64,000 nucleotides of DNA from Spongiactinospora rosea. Its GTDB lineage: Bacteria > Actinomycetota > Actinomycetes > Streptosporangiales > Streptosporangiaceae. Under the pieces are notes generated by a model that did not search any database, was not told where the DNA came from, and worked only from the letters and a program-made list of their open reading frames with translations. Numbering within the stretch: position 1 is the first letter of the stretch; every line of letters starts with the position of its first letter. Positions 50,542 to 59,582 of the stretch are shown in pieces. Made by a program: the position numbers and the translations under genes. The stretch covers positions 124,001 through 188,000 of the forward strand of contig NZ_QMEY01000016.1 of NCBI RefSeq assembly GCF_003315795.1, written 5' to 3'.

Positions 50542-51940
50542 GCAGCCCCATGGTGGCCCGGAACAGCTCCCCGGCCTGCTCCCGGGAGTCGCCGATGCTG
50601 GTGAAGCCGAGCTTGCCGTGCTCGGGTACCGCGCCGAGCAGGTGCAACACGTTCCCGGTACGCCCGTCCGGGTCGAACCCCAGCCCGGCCCGTTCCAGCA
50701 TCGCCACCACCTCGCCCGGCGTGCGGCCCCGCAGCCCGGGCGAGGAGCAGTTGTCCGTCGCCGCGTAGTACTTCGGCCGCCCGCAGGCCGTCAGCGCCCC
50801 GGTCCCGGGGTCGTAGGAGGCCCCGGTGGTGAGCAGCGCCGCGCCGAACGGGTGCGTGGTGCCGCCGAACCTGAGGTTGATCTCACACAGCAGCGCGCCG
50901 TACCCGCCGTCGGTCTTCAGCGCGAAGAAGTCCATGCCGAGCAGGCCCACCACGCCGTGCCCGGCCAGCACCCGCGCGATGCGGTGGGCGCACTCGCCCA
51001 CCTGCCGCCGGTAGGGGTCGCGGGCGGGGAAGGTGCAGCCCTGGTAGACGTCGGAGTTCGCGCCGCCGAACACCTGGTCGTGGGTGGCCACCACGTCGTA
51101 GTGGCCGCCCGGGGTGATCCGGGCCAGCGCGCTGGGGTGGTGCATCGGCCGGTGCTCGATGAACTCCTCGACCACCGCGCCCCGCTCGGCGATCTTGCGG
51201 GCGAAGGTCTCCCAGGTCTCCCCGGCGGCGGAGAAGACCGTGGGCGACTCGGCGAGGGTCGTGCCCGGCGCGGTGGCCACCACGGCGTTGCCGAGCCCGG
51301 AGTAGCTGTCGTTGAGCTTGACGATCAGCCGGTCGCCCGCCCGGAGCGCGCGGGCGGCCCGCTCGGCGTCCGGCAGCGAGTACAGGTCGCCCGCGCCGCG
51401 CGCCATCGGCACCCCGGCCTGCGCGCCGATCGCCCGCGCGCCGCTCTTGGACCCGAGGTGGGCGAGCTTGGCGGGCGGCCCGTACACGGGCAGGCCCAGC
51501 ATGGCGGCCAGCCGTTCCTCGTGCTCGCTCACCACGAACGGCACCAGCCAGGCGTCCGAGCCGGTCCCGATGATCTCGCGCAGCCGTCCGACCAGATCCC
51601 GCCGCCGGACGATGGTCCTGGTCAGCGGCTGCGCGCCGGGCTCGCCGGTACTGATCATGTGCAGCCGGGCGCGGGCTCCCGCCGGGTCCGCAAGGAACCC
51701 CAGGTAGTACTCGACGATCTCCTCGTCCACCGGCCGCGAGGTCAGGTACACCACGCGCACCCCGGGCCGCCGGAGGGTGAGCAGCAGGAAGAGCAGGCGT
51801 TCCTCGTAGGAGGTGACTCCGGTGATGCGGCGTAATTCGTCTTGGGGGAGGGAGAGGGAGGGCACGACCACCAAGGTCCCTTCGCCGGGTTGGAAGATGC
51901 TGAGCCGCGCATGCTTCTCCACGAAAGGGATATTCGCCAT
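50510..51940 (-). CDS. PGM1-like ATP-grasp peptide ligase
   Basis: This 476-residue protein has an ATP-grasp fold. It resembles the PGM1 family, named after the pheganomycin peptide ligase: LRRITGVTSYEERLLFLL near the N-terminus, LGSKSGARAIGAQAGVPM, the nucleotide-lysine strand RLIVKLNDSYSGLGNAVV, VVEEFIEHRP, and the metal-site ALLCEINLRFGGTTHPF. Such enzymes link a carboxyl group to an amine using ATP. Neighbouring genes encode peptidases (a D,D-carboxypeptidase and an M20 enzyme). No validated precursor peptide was found, though a 39-codon ORF lies upstream. ATG 51940 or GTG 51943 start; no RBS is seen. Confidence 0.8.
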   Translation of the reverse strand: MANIPFVEKHARLSIFQPGEGTLVVVPSLSLPQDELRRITGVTSYEERLLFLLLTLRRPGVRVVYLTSRPVDEEIVEYYLGFLADPAGARARLHMISTGEPGAQPLTRTIVRRRDLVGRLREIIGTGSDAWLVPFVVSEHEERLAAMLGLPVYGPPAKLAHLGSKSGARAIGAQAGVPMARGAGDLYSLPDAERAARALRAGDRLIVKLNDSYSGLGNAVVATAPGTTLAESPTVFSAAGETWETFARKIAERGAVVEEFIEHRPMHHPSALARITPGGHYDVVATHDQVFGGANSDVYQGCTFPARDPYRRQVGECAHRIARVLAGHGVVGLLGMDFFALKTDGGYGALLCEINLRFGGTTHPFGAALLTTGASYDPGTGALTACGRPKYYAATDNCSSPGLRGRTPGEVVAMLERAGLGFDPDGRTGNVLHLLGAVPEHGKLGFTSIGDSREQAGELFRATMGLLTGGAAPASR

Positions 51941-52314
51941 CACATGCGGAGTTAAGCACGCAATTCTCCCAATGCCATGAGCCGACGAGGTGCGATCAAC
52001 CGCACCAGAAGGTGACCGTAATCAGAAGGCCGGCGGGAGTTTAGGACGGTGCCAAACGGGTGGCGGAGTAGTGGGGGAGGGCTATGGGGGCGTGGTTCGT
52101 TCGGGTGGTTCGGTGGGGATCCTCACGGGGGGCCACCCTGGGGGGATACAGTCGAGTCATCGCCCGCGCGCACGTCGGTATCGGTTTTCCGTACGGCCGG
52201 GCGAGGGGGTTCACGGGCGGGCGGCCGGGTGATCGAAACCGGCGTACCACTGGTAATTGATGTGCACCGCGGCGTCCTTCCCGGCGGCGCCGCGTAGACA
52301 TAGGACGGTGACCG
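51941..52314. other. Divergent intergenic region between ATP-grasp and M20 genes
   Basis: About 370 nt without an assured gene. On the minus strand, 52041-52160 can encode a 39-residue peptide (MTRLYPPRVAPREDPHRTTR...) ending ATRLAPS, upstream of and parallel to the ATP-grasp gene, but with no ribosome binding site. A G-rich run on the plus strand (52062-52145) dominates the composition. Promoters for both flanking genes must lie here. Confidence 0.5.
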
Positions 52315-53553
52315 ATGCGGGGACGGGATCTGCGAGGGGAACTCGACGCGTTCCTCGCCCAGGCGGAGCCAGGGCTCATCGACTTCCGGCGCGACCTGCA
52401 CATGCACCCGGAGCTGGCGTTCGCCGAATACCGCACCACCGAGCGCATCGCGGCCCGGCTGAGCGAGGCCGGGCTGGTGCCCGCCGTGCTCCCCAAGGGC
52501 ACCGGGCTGATCTGCGAGGTCGGCGACGGCGACGGGCCGACCGTGGCGCTGCGCGCCGACATCGACGCCCTGGCGCTCGCCGATGAGAAGGACGTCCCGT
52601 ACCGCTCCACCGTGGCCGGGGTGTGCCACGCCTGCGGGCACGACGTGCACACCACGATCCTGGTGGGCACCGCGCTGTTCCTGGCCGGGCAGGCCGCCGC
52701 GGGGCTGCTGCCCGGGCGGGTCCGGATGATCTTCCAGCCCGCCGAGGAGCTGCCCGGCGGCGCGCTCGAAGTGCTGGCCGCGGGCGGCATGACGGGCGTC
52801 GATCGGATCTTCGGCCTGCACTGCGACCCCAAGGTCGATGTCGGGCACGTCGGCCTGCGGGCCGGCGCGATCACCTCCGCCTGCGACAAGGTGAAGATCC
52901 GGGTCAAGGGCCCCGGCGGTCACACCGCCCGCCCGCACCTCACCGCCGACCTGGTGTTCGGCCTGTCCAAGATCCTCACCGAGCTGCCCGCCGCGCTGTC
53001 CCGGCGGGTCGATCCGCGCTCCTCGCTCAGCCTGGTCTGGGGGCGCGTCGCGGCCGGTTCGGTGGCCAACGCGATCCCCGACGACGGCGTGGCCGAAGGC
53101 ACCGTCCGCTGCCTGGACGAGGCCGCCTGGCACACCGCGCCCGACCTGATCAAGGCGCTGCTGGAGCCGGTGGCGGGCCTGTACGGCATCGAGACCGAGC
53201 TCGACTACGTCCGGGGCGTCCCCCCGGTGGTCAACGACGAGGACAGCGTGAAGCTGCTGCGCGAGGCGGCCGAGCGGGCGCTCGGCCGGGGCGCGGCGGT
53301 CCCGACCGAGCAGAGCCTCGGCGGCGAGGACTTCGGCTGGTACCTGGAGTCGGCCCCCGGCGCGTACGCCCGGCTCGGTGTGCGCGAGCCGGGCACGGCC
53401 GTCCGCCGGGACATCCACCAGGGCACCTTCGACGTGGACGAGAGCTGCATCGGCCTCGGCGTGCGGTTCATGGCCGCGACCGCCCTCACCGCGCTGTGGG
53501 AGGGCGGTCTTCCCGGCGGCGGACCGCAGGTCGCCGAGGCCGTCCGGGCCTGA
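52315..53553 (+). CDS. M20-family amidohydrolase
   Basis: The 412-residue protein matches M20D-type amidohydrolases that cleave N-acyl amino acids or related amides. It has LIDFRRDLHMHPELAFAEYR, metal ligands in CHACGHDVHTT (H105 to H112), the QPAEELPGGA glutamate pair, and IFGLHCDP. The dimerisation domain begins near residue 180 with VKIRVKGPGGHTARPH. ATG at 52315 has a weak GGACGG site. It converges with the S15 peptidase gene, 9 bp apart. Confidence 0.93.
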   Translation: MRGRDLRGELDAFLAQAEPGLIDFRRDLHMHPELAFAEYRTTERIAARLSEAGLVPAVLPKGTGLICEVGDGDGPTVALRADIDALALADEKDVPYRSTVAGVCHACGHDVHTTILVGTALFLAGQAAAGLLPGRVRMIFQPAEELPGGALEVLAAGGMTGVDRIFGLHCDPKVDVGHVGLRAGAITSACDKVKIRVKGPGGHTARPHLTADLVFGLSKILTELPAALSRRVDPRSSLSLVWGRVAAGSVANAIPDDGVAEGTVRCLDEAAWHTAPDLIKALLEPVAGLYGIETELDYVRGVPPVVNDEDSVKLLREAAERALGRGAAVPTEQSLGGEDFGWYLESAPGAYARLGVREPGTAVRRDIHQGTFDVDESCIGLGVRFMAATALTALWEGGLPGGGPQVAEAVRA

Positions 53554-53562
53554 GCCCGATGC

Positions 53563-55428
53563 TCACGGCCTCCCGGTCAACGGCAGCGTGACGGCGCTCC
53601 TGCCCGGCCACACCTTGACGCGCGTCCCGGCCGGGTAGCGCAGGGTGTAGTCGCGGTCGGTGGACAGCAGCACGACGCCGATCCGGTGGCCGGCCTTGAA
53701 GGTGTAGTCCTGGGCCTGGAAGTCCCACCGGAAGTCGTACGCCTTGCCCGGCCGTACCGGATCGGTGCGGCCGGCGCGGTGCCGGTTGCGCACGTCGAGC
53801 CAGCCCCGGCTGACGATCTTGAAGGGCGCCTCCACCGTGACGTGCTCACGGGTGATCAGGCAGCCGATGTCGCCGGGGACGCTCTCGCCGTAGCAGTACT
53901 GCTGCCCGGTCGTGCGCAGCGCGCCCGTGGCCCGCACATCGGTGCCGTAGTCCACCAGCAGCGCCGTCAGGTACGGCGAGCGCCCGCCGTCCAGCGCCGC
54001 CCTGACCTTGATCGTCGGGGTCCCCGACAGCCGGACGTCCCTGCGCAGCGCCGGGCCGACGTAGGCCAGCCGGTTGGGGTCGGCCGTGTCCGGATCGGCG
54101 GCGAGCTGTTCGGCGGTGCGGGTCTTCTGGTCCACGAACGACTCGGCGGACCGTGCCGGTTTGAGTGGGATGGTCACCGGGCGGGTGCCCGGCAGCGGCC
54201 AGGACGCGTGCCGTCCCCACTGCCCCGCCGCGTACTCCACGTCGGCCTGCGGCTCCCGCATGATCCCGTTGCGGACGCCGTACAGCCAGTGGTCGAACCA
54301 GGCGTGCAACTGGCGCAGCCACTCCTCGCTGCGGAAGCTGAACGGGTTGGTGTGCGCGCCCTGGGTCAGCCAGATCTTGCGCGGCACGCCGCGCGCGGCC
54401 AGCGCGTCCCACCACTGGGCGGCCTGCTTGGTCTTGACGTTCCAGTCGTTCAGGCCGTGGACCAGGAACACGCTGGCCCGGACCTTACGCACGTCGTTGA
54501 GATAGTTGCGGGCGTCCCAGAAGCGGCTGTAGTCGCCGGTGACCCGGTCCTGGTCGGCCTCGATCCGGTCCATCAGCGCCCCGCACGCCTGCTGGCCATC
54601 GGCTCTGGTCAGCACCGTCCTGGCCAGGACGTCGGCGTCCTCGCCCTGGAAGCCGCCGGGGGCCAGTACGCCGCCGTTGGCGCGGTAGTAGTCGTACCAG
54701 GAGGAGATCGCGGCGATCGGCACGATCGTCTTCAGGCCGGGCACGCCGGTCGAGGCGACCGCGTTGGGCAGCGTGCCGTTGTAGGAGACGCCGATCATGC
54801 CGACGGCCCCGGTGGACCAGGTGGCCTGCACCGGCTCGCCGCTCGCGTCGAAGCCGCGGGCCCGGCCGTTCAGCCAGTCGATCGCGGCCTTGGGGCCGAG
54901 CGTCTCGTTGCGGTCGCCGGTGGTCGGGCAGCCGGTGGCCCGGCCGCTGCCGAGGTTCTCCACCAGCGCGATGGCGTACCCGCGCGGGACGAAGTAGTTG
55001 TCGTAGTAGCCGTCGAACGCCACGGCCCGCGTCGCGCCGATGCTGTCCAGCAGGTCGGCCCGGTTGCGTGCGATGAGCCCGGCGGCGTCCTGGCTCTCCT
55101 CGTCGATGTCGACGTTGTGGTTGGGGATGTTGTTGAGCGGGGCGTAGTAGGGGCTCGCCTCCATGATGACGGGCACCTTCAGGCCCTGCTCGGTCTCCTT
55201 GGGCCGCATGATGTCCACCGCGACCCGGTCGGTCTGGCCGTCGGCGTCGCTGTCCACGCCCGCGACCTCGACGTACACGGTCTGGGTGATGGCGTCGGCG
55301 CGGGAGAAGACCGGTTGGGTCGCCCCGTTCTCGACCTTGATCGCCGGGGTGCCGGCGTGCGCGGGGGGCGGCGCGGCCCCCAGGAGTAAGAGGGCCAGCG
55401 GTACGGTCAGTGCCTTCCAGCCACGCAT
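53563..55428 (-). CDS. Secreted Xaa-Pro dipeptidyl-peptidase-like hydrolase (S15)
   Basis: The 621-residue protein has a signal peptide (MRGWKALTVPLALLLLGAAP) and an alpha/beta hydrolase domain with the nucleophile elbow GVSYNG in VGMIGVSYNGTLPNAVA. The His/Asp region is around VFLVHGLNDWNVKTKQ and GAHTNPF. A C-terminal jelly-roll (about 420-621) is typical of CocE/PepX enzymes. It may release X-Pro dipeptides outside the cell; cocaine-esterase-like esterases share this fold. The ATG at 55428 follows AGAGGAGCATC. It is divergent from the nucleoside import operon. Confidence 0.92.
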   Translation of the reverse strand: MRGWKALTVPLALLLLGAAPPPAHAGTPAIKVENGATQPVFSRADAITQTVYVEVAGVDSDADGQTDRVAVDIMRPKETEQGLKVPVIMEASPYYAPLNNIPNHNVDIDEESQDAAGLIARNRADLLDSIGATRAVAFDGYYDNYFVPRGYAIALVENLGSGRATGCPTTGDRNETLGPKAAIDWLNGRARGFDASGEPVQATWSTGAVGMIGVSYNGTLPNAVASTGVPGLKTIVPIAAISSWYDYYRANGGVLAPGGFQGEDADVLARTVLTRADGQQACGALMDRIEADQDRVTGDYSRFWDARNYLNDVRKVRASVFLVHGLNDWNVKTKQAAQWWDALAARGVPRKIWLTQGAHTNPFSFRSEEWLRQLHAWFDHWLYGVRNGIMREPQADVEYAAGQWGRHASWPLPGTRPVTIPLKPARSAESFVDQKTRTAEQLAADPDTADPNRLAYVGPALRRDVRLSGTPTIKVRAALDGGRSPYLTALLVDYGTDVRATGALRTTGQQYCYGESVPGDIGCLITREHVTVEAPFKIVSRGWLDVRNRHRAGRTDPVRPGKAYDFRWDFQAQDYTFKAGHRIGVVLLSTDRDYTLRYPAGTRVKVWPGRSAVTLPLTGRP

Positions 55429-55682
55429 TGATGCTCCTCTGGATGAGGTCGTCGCGAATGTCTCGCGACGCTTACGTGTGGAATGTCCAGCATGATCAGG
55501 GCGCTGGCAAGATCTCCGTTCGGCGGTCTGGTCACAGTCCCGCCTGAGGTCGATAACGGAGCGGTTTCGTTGCTGTTCACCGCTATTGCCGGTGCGTGTG
55601 AGCAACTATGGTCCGGGCAGGGTCGCCGTGCGCGACGTCGCGCGCGCGACGAACGGACGGCGGGGAATTTGGAGGAACGACC

Positions 55683-56753
55683 TTGCTCCGCAACAGATTC
55701 GGCAAGCCGGCCCTGGGTGCGCTGGCCGGTGCCCTGCTTCTCGCCATCTCCGCCTGTGGCGGCGGTGGCGGAGGCGGTGGCGATGCCGCGAAAACCGGCG
55801 CGTCCGGCTCGGGGGCCGCGACGTCCGATCTCAAGGTCGGGCTCGCGTTCGACATCGGCGGCCGGGGGGACAAGTCCTTTAACGACTCCGCGTACGCGGG
55901 TCTCACACGCGCCAAGGACGAGCTTGCGGCCGAGGTCAAGGACCTCAGCCCGGTGGGCGACGGCTCCAACCGCGGCGAACTCCTCCGCCAGCTCGCGGGC
56001 GCCGGCTTCAACCCGATCATCGGGGTCGGCTTCGCCTACGCGGGCGACGTGGAGACGGTCGCCAAGGAATATCCCGACGTGCAGTTCGGGATCGTGGACG
56101 CGCCCTCCAGCGGCCCCAACGTCACCGGGCTGACCTTCGCCGAGCACGAGGGCTCCTATCTCGCGGGTGTGGCCGCGGCGCTGAAGTCCAAGAGCGGGCA
56201 CCTCGGCTTCGTCGGCGGCGTGGAAAGCGACCTGATCAGGAAGTTCGAGGCCGGCTTCGTCAAGGGCGCGAAGGACACCAAGCCGGACATCAAGATCGAC
56301 AGTAAGTATCTCACCCCGGACGGCGACTTCAAGGGATTCAAGGCCCCTGACAAGGGCAAAACCGCCGCCGAGAAGATGTTCGAGGACGGCGCGGACATCG
56401 TCTACCACGCCGCGGGCGACTCCGGGCTCGGCGTCTTCCAGGCCGCGGCGGCGGCCGGCGCGGGCAAGTGGGCCATCGGCGTCGACTCCGACCAGGCCCA
56501 GACCGTCAAGGACGCCGCCCTCCAGAAGATCATCATGACCTCGATGATCAAGCGGGTGGACAACGGCGTCTTCGAGTTCGTCAAGTCGGTCCAGGGCGGC
56601 GCCAAGGGCGGCCAGACCATCTCCTATGACCTCAAGCTGGACGGCGTCGGCCTCGCCACCACGGGCGACCACATCTCCGACGTCCAGGCCAAGGTGGACG
56701 AGGCGAAGCAGAAGATCATCAGCGGCGAGATCAAGGTTCCGGACAAGCCGTGA
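55683..56753 (+). CDS. BMP-family nucleoside-binding lipoprotein
   Basis: The 356-residue lipoprotein starts at TTG 55683 after a GGAGGAACGACC site. The lipobox is AISAC with C25 modified, followed by a Gly-rich linker. The BMP/PnrA-like domain contains VGLAFDIGGRGDKSFNDSAY, IGVGFAYAGDVE, LTFAEHEGSYLAGVAAALKS and GWAIGVDSD-type segments (here KWAIGVDSDQA). BMP proteins capture purine nucleosides for ABC import. It heads the operon with ATPase, two permeases, cdd and deoA. Confidence 0.95.
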   Translation: MLRNRFGKPALGALAGALLLAISACGGGGGGGGDAAKTGASGSGAATSDLKVGLAFDIGGRGDKSFNDSAYAGLTRAKDELAAEVKDLSPVGDGSNRGELLRQLAGAGFNPIIGVGFAYAGDVETVAKEYPDVQFGIVDAPSSGPNVTGLTFAEHEGSYLAGVAAALKSKSGHLGFVGGVESDLIRKFEAGFVKGAKDTKPDIKIDSKYLTPDGDFKGFKAPDKGKTAAEKMFEDGADIVYHAAGDSGLGVFQAAAAAGAGKWAIGVDSDQAQTVKDAALQKIIMTSMIKRVDNGVFEFVKSVQGGAKGGQTISYDLKLDGVGLATTGDHISDVQAKVDEAKQKIISGEIKVPDKP

Positions 56754-56892
56754 GATCGTTCCCGCCGGGATCGGGTATCCCGAGCGGGAAGGCGACCGAG
56801 GGCCCGGGGTGCGGGCCGGTGTGCTCCGCTCCCCGGGCCTCGCGCTACCCCGCCCCCGGAGCGGCGTCCGCATCCGCCCAGGAGATGACACT

Positions 56893-58446
56893 GTGACCGA
56901 CACCCCGGCCGCGACGCGGCCCCCCGCGGTCGAACTCGCGGGCATAACCAAGCGCTTTCCCGGCGTCGTCGCCAACCACGACGTCCAGGTGACCGTGGCG
57001 CCCGGCACCGTCCACGCCATCGTGGGCGAGAACGGCGCGGGCAAGTCCACCCTGATGAAGATCCTCTACGGCATGCAGCGCCCCGACCAGGGCAGCATCC
57101 GGATCAACGGCGAGGCCGTCGACTTCCGCACCCCGGCCGACGCCATCGCGGCCGGCATCGGCATGGTCCACCAGCACTTCATGCTGGCCGACAACTTCAC
57201 CGTGCTGGAGAACATCATCCTCGGCGCGGAGCCCTCCAAGGCGGGCAGGCTGGACCGCAAGGCCGCCCGCGCCCGGATCACCGAACTGGCGGGTACCCAC
57301 GGCCTGCGCGTCGATCCCGACCGCCTGGTGGAAGACCTCGGCGTCGGCGACCGCCAGCGGGTGGAGATCCTCAAGGTCCTCTACCGGGGCGCGCGCATCC
57401 TCATCCTGGACGAGCCCACCGCCGTACTGGTGCCGCAGGAGGTCGAGGAACTGTTCGGCAACCTGCGCGAGCTGGTCGCCGAAGGGCTCACCGTGATCTT
57501 CATCTCGCACAAACTGGACGAGGTGCTCCTCGTCGCCGACGCGATCACGGTGATCCGCCGCGGCACCACCGTGGCCGGCGTCTCGCCCGGCGAGGTCACG
57601 GCCAGGCGGCTCGCCGAGCTGATGATCGGCAGCGAACTCCCCACCCCCGAGACCCGCGAGTCCACGGTCACCGACACCGTGATGCTGAAGGTCTCCGGGC
57701 TGACCCTCGATCAACCCGACGGCCGCCGCCTCCTGGACGAGGTCTCCTTCGAGATCCACCGGGGCGAGATCGTCGGCCTGGCCGGAGTGGAGGGCAACGG
57801 CCAGTCCGAGCTGATCGAGACCATCATGGGCATCCGGCACGCCGCCGGTGCCATCACGCTCGACGGCACGGACATCGGCGGCTGGCCGACCCGGCGGCGC
57901 AGGGAGGCCGGGATCGGCTACATCCCCGAGGACCGCCACCGCCAGGGCCTGCTGCTTGAGGCGTCGCTGTGGGAGAACCGCGTGCTCGGCCACCAGAACG
58001 TGCGTCCGGCCCGCAAGGGCATCTGGATCGACCGCAAGGCCGCGCGTGAGGACACGGCGCGGATCGCGGAGAAGTACGACGTGCGCGCGCCCGGCGTGGA
58101 CACCCTCGCCCTGGCCCTGTCCGGGGGCAACCAGCAGAAGCTCATCGTGGGGCGGGAGATGAGCGGCGAGCCCAAGCTGCTCATCGCCGCCCATCCCACC
58201 CGAGGGGTCGATATCGGGGCGCAGGCCGTCATCTGGGACCACCTGCGCGAAGCACGCGCGGCCGGGCTCGCCGTACTGCTGATCTCGGCCGACCTGGAGG
58301 AGCTGATCGGCCTGTCCGACACCTTGCACGTCATCCTGCGGGGCCGCCTGGTCGCCCGGCTCGACCCCGGCGACCTCAGCCCCGAACGGCTCGGCTCGCA
58401 CATGACCGGCGCCGCCGCCGAGCCCGACGAGGCGGGGGCGTCGTGA
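56893..58446 (+). CDS. Nucleoside ABC transporter ATPase, two-domain
   Basis: The 517-residue protein holds two ABC domains. NBD1 has Walker A GENGAGKST, and LILDEPTAVL as Walker B. NBD2 has a degenerate Walker A GVEGNGQSE, an intact signature LSGGNQQKLIVGREM, and Walker B followed by HPTRGVD instead of DEPT. This asymmetry is usual for RbsA-like and nucleoside importers of the NupO/YufO type. GTG at 56893 follows AGGAG. Its stop overlaps the first permease gene. Confidence 0.96.
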   Translation: MTDTPAATRPPAVELAGITKRFPGVVANHDVQVTVAPGTVHAIVGENGAGKSTLMKILYGMQRPDQGSIRINGEAVDFRTPADAIAAGIGMVHQHFMLADNFTVLENIILGAEPSKAGRLDRKAARARITELAGTHGLRVDPDRLVEDLGVGDRQRVEILKVLYRGARILILDEPTAVLVPQEVEELFGNLRELVAEGLTVIFISHKLDEVLLVADAITVIRRGTTVAGVSPGEVTARRLAELMIGSELPTPETRESTVTDTVMLKVSGLTLDQPDGRRLLDEVSFEIHRGEIVGLAGVEGNGQSELIETIMGIRHAAGAITLDGTDIGGWPTRRRREAGIGYIPEDRHRQGLLLEASLWENRVLGHQNVRPARKGIWIDRKAAREDTARIAEKYDVRAPGVDTLALALSGGNQQKLIVGREMSGEPKLLIAAHPTRGVDIGAQAVIWDHLREARAAGLAVLLISADLEELIGLSDTLHVILRGRLVARLDPGDLSPERLGSHMTGAAAEPDEAGAS

Positions 58447-59582
58447 TCGGCGCGGCACTGCGGCGGACCCTGCTCACCGCGGCGGGCGTGGCGGTGGCCG
58501 TACTGGTCGCCTTCGCCGTCTCCAGCATCGCGATCACCGCGGCCGGGGCCGACCCCTTCGCCGCCCTCGCGGCCATGTTCGACTTCGGGGCGCGGCCGAT
58601 CGACCAGGTGGACGGCGTCACGTTCTGGATCAACCGATCGGTGGCGCTGTTCATCGCCGGGCTCGCGGTGGCCGTCGGCTTCCGGATGAACCTCTTCAAC
58701 ATCGGCGTCGAGGGCCAGTACCGGATGGCCGCCCTGGTCTCGGCCTTCGTCGGCGGCCAGGTGCTGCTGCCCGCGCCGATCCACCTCACCCTGATCATCG
58801 TGGTCGCGATGGCGGCCGGCGGCCTCTACGCGCTGGTCCCCGCGCTGCTCAAGGTGTATCGCGGGGTCAACGAGGTGATCTCCACGATCATGCTCAACTT
58901 CGTCGCCATCGGCCTCGCCGCCTACCTGGTGCGCGGGCCGTTCAGCGGCGAACGCGAGGCGGGTCAGCTCGCCACCGCGACGCCGGAACTGCCGCCCTCC
59001 GGCCACTTCCCCGACGCGAACTTCCTGATCACCATGTTCGGCCTGCCCGCCCCGCGCGGCGCCGGGCTCTACGGCTTCATCGGGGTCGCGCTGCTCGCCG
59101 GCCTGCTGATCTGGCTGCTGCTCGAACGCACCAGGTTCGGCTTCGAGGTCAAGGCCAGCGGCCTGAACAGCGACGCCGCGGTGGCCTCCGGCGTCGATCC
59201 CCGGCGCATGGTGATCTCGGCCATGGTGTTGTCCGGCATGGTCGCCGGGCTCATCGGCCTGCCGGAGATCATGGGGCGCAACCACAACTACGGCACCAGC
59301 TTCACCGCCGGGCTCGGGTTCCTGGGCATCGCGGTGGCGCTGCTCGGCCGTAACAAACCGGTCGGCATCGCGCTGGCCGCCCTGCTGTTCGGGTTCTTGG
59401 ACCGGGCGGGCACGCCGCTCCAGTTCGACGGGATCCCGCCCGCCGTCGTCGAGATCATCCAGGGAACGATCGTGCTCATGGTCGTCATCGTCAACGAGGT
59501 CACCCGGCGGATCGTGCTGCGCTGGGAGGAACGCAGAGCCGCCGCCCGGCCCGGCGAGGTGCCCGCGGGGGCCGCGGCATGA
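58443..59582 (+). CDS. Nucleoside ABC transporter permease 1
   Basis: The 379-residue permease has about ten membrane helices and the BPD_transp_2 pattern, with FRMNLFNIGVEGQYRMAALV, YRGVNEVISTIMLNFVAIGL and LNSDAAVASGVDPRRMVISA. GTG at 58443 overlaps the ATPase stop (GTGA), and its own stop overlaps the second permease (ATGA). It forms the channel with the second permease. Confidence 0.95.
   Translation: MIGAALRRTLLTAAGVAVAVLVAFAVSSIAITAAGADPFAALAAMFDFGARPIDQVDGVTFWINRSVALFIAGLAVAVGFRMNLFNIGVEGQYRMAALVSAFVGGQVLLPAPIHLTLIIVVAMAAGGLYALVPALLKVYRGVNEVISTIMLNFVAIGLAAYLVRGPFSGEREAGQLATATPELPPSGHFPDANFLITMFGLPAPRGAGLYGFIGVALLAGLLIWLLLERTRFGFEVKASGLNSDAAVASGVDPRRMVISAMVLSGMVAGLIGLPEIMGRNHNYGTSFTAGLGFLGIAVALLGRNKPVGIALAALLFGFLDRAGTPLQFDGIPPAVVEIIQGTIVLMVVIVNEVTRRIVLRWEERRAAARPGEVPAGAAA

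Noticed and set aside
55590..55620. TTGCCG...TATGGT promoter-like pair before the BMP gene
   Set aside because: The 15-nt spacer is too short for a confident sigma-70-type promoter call.
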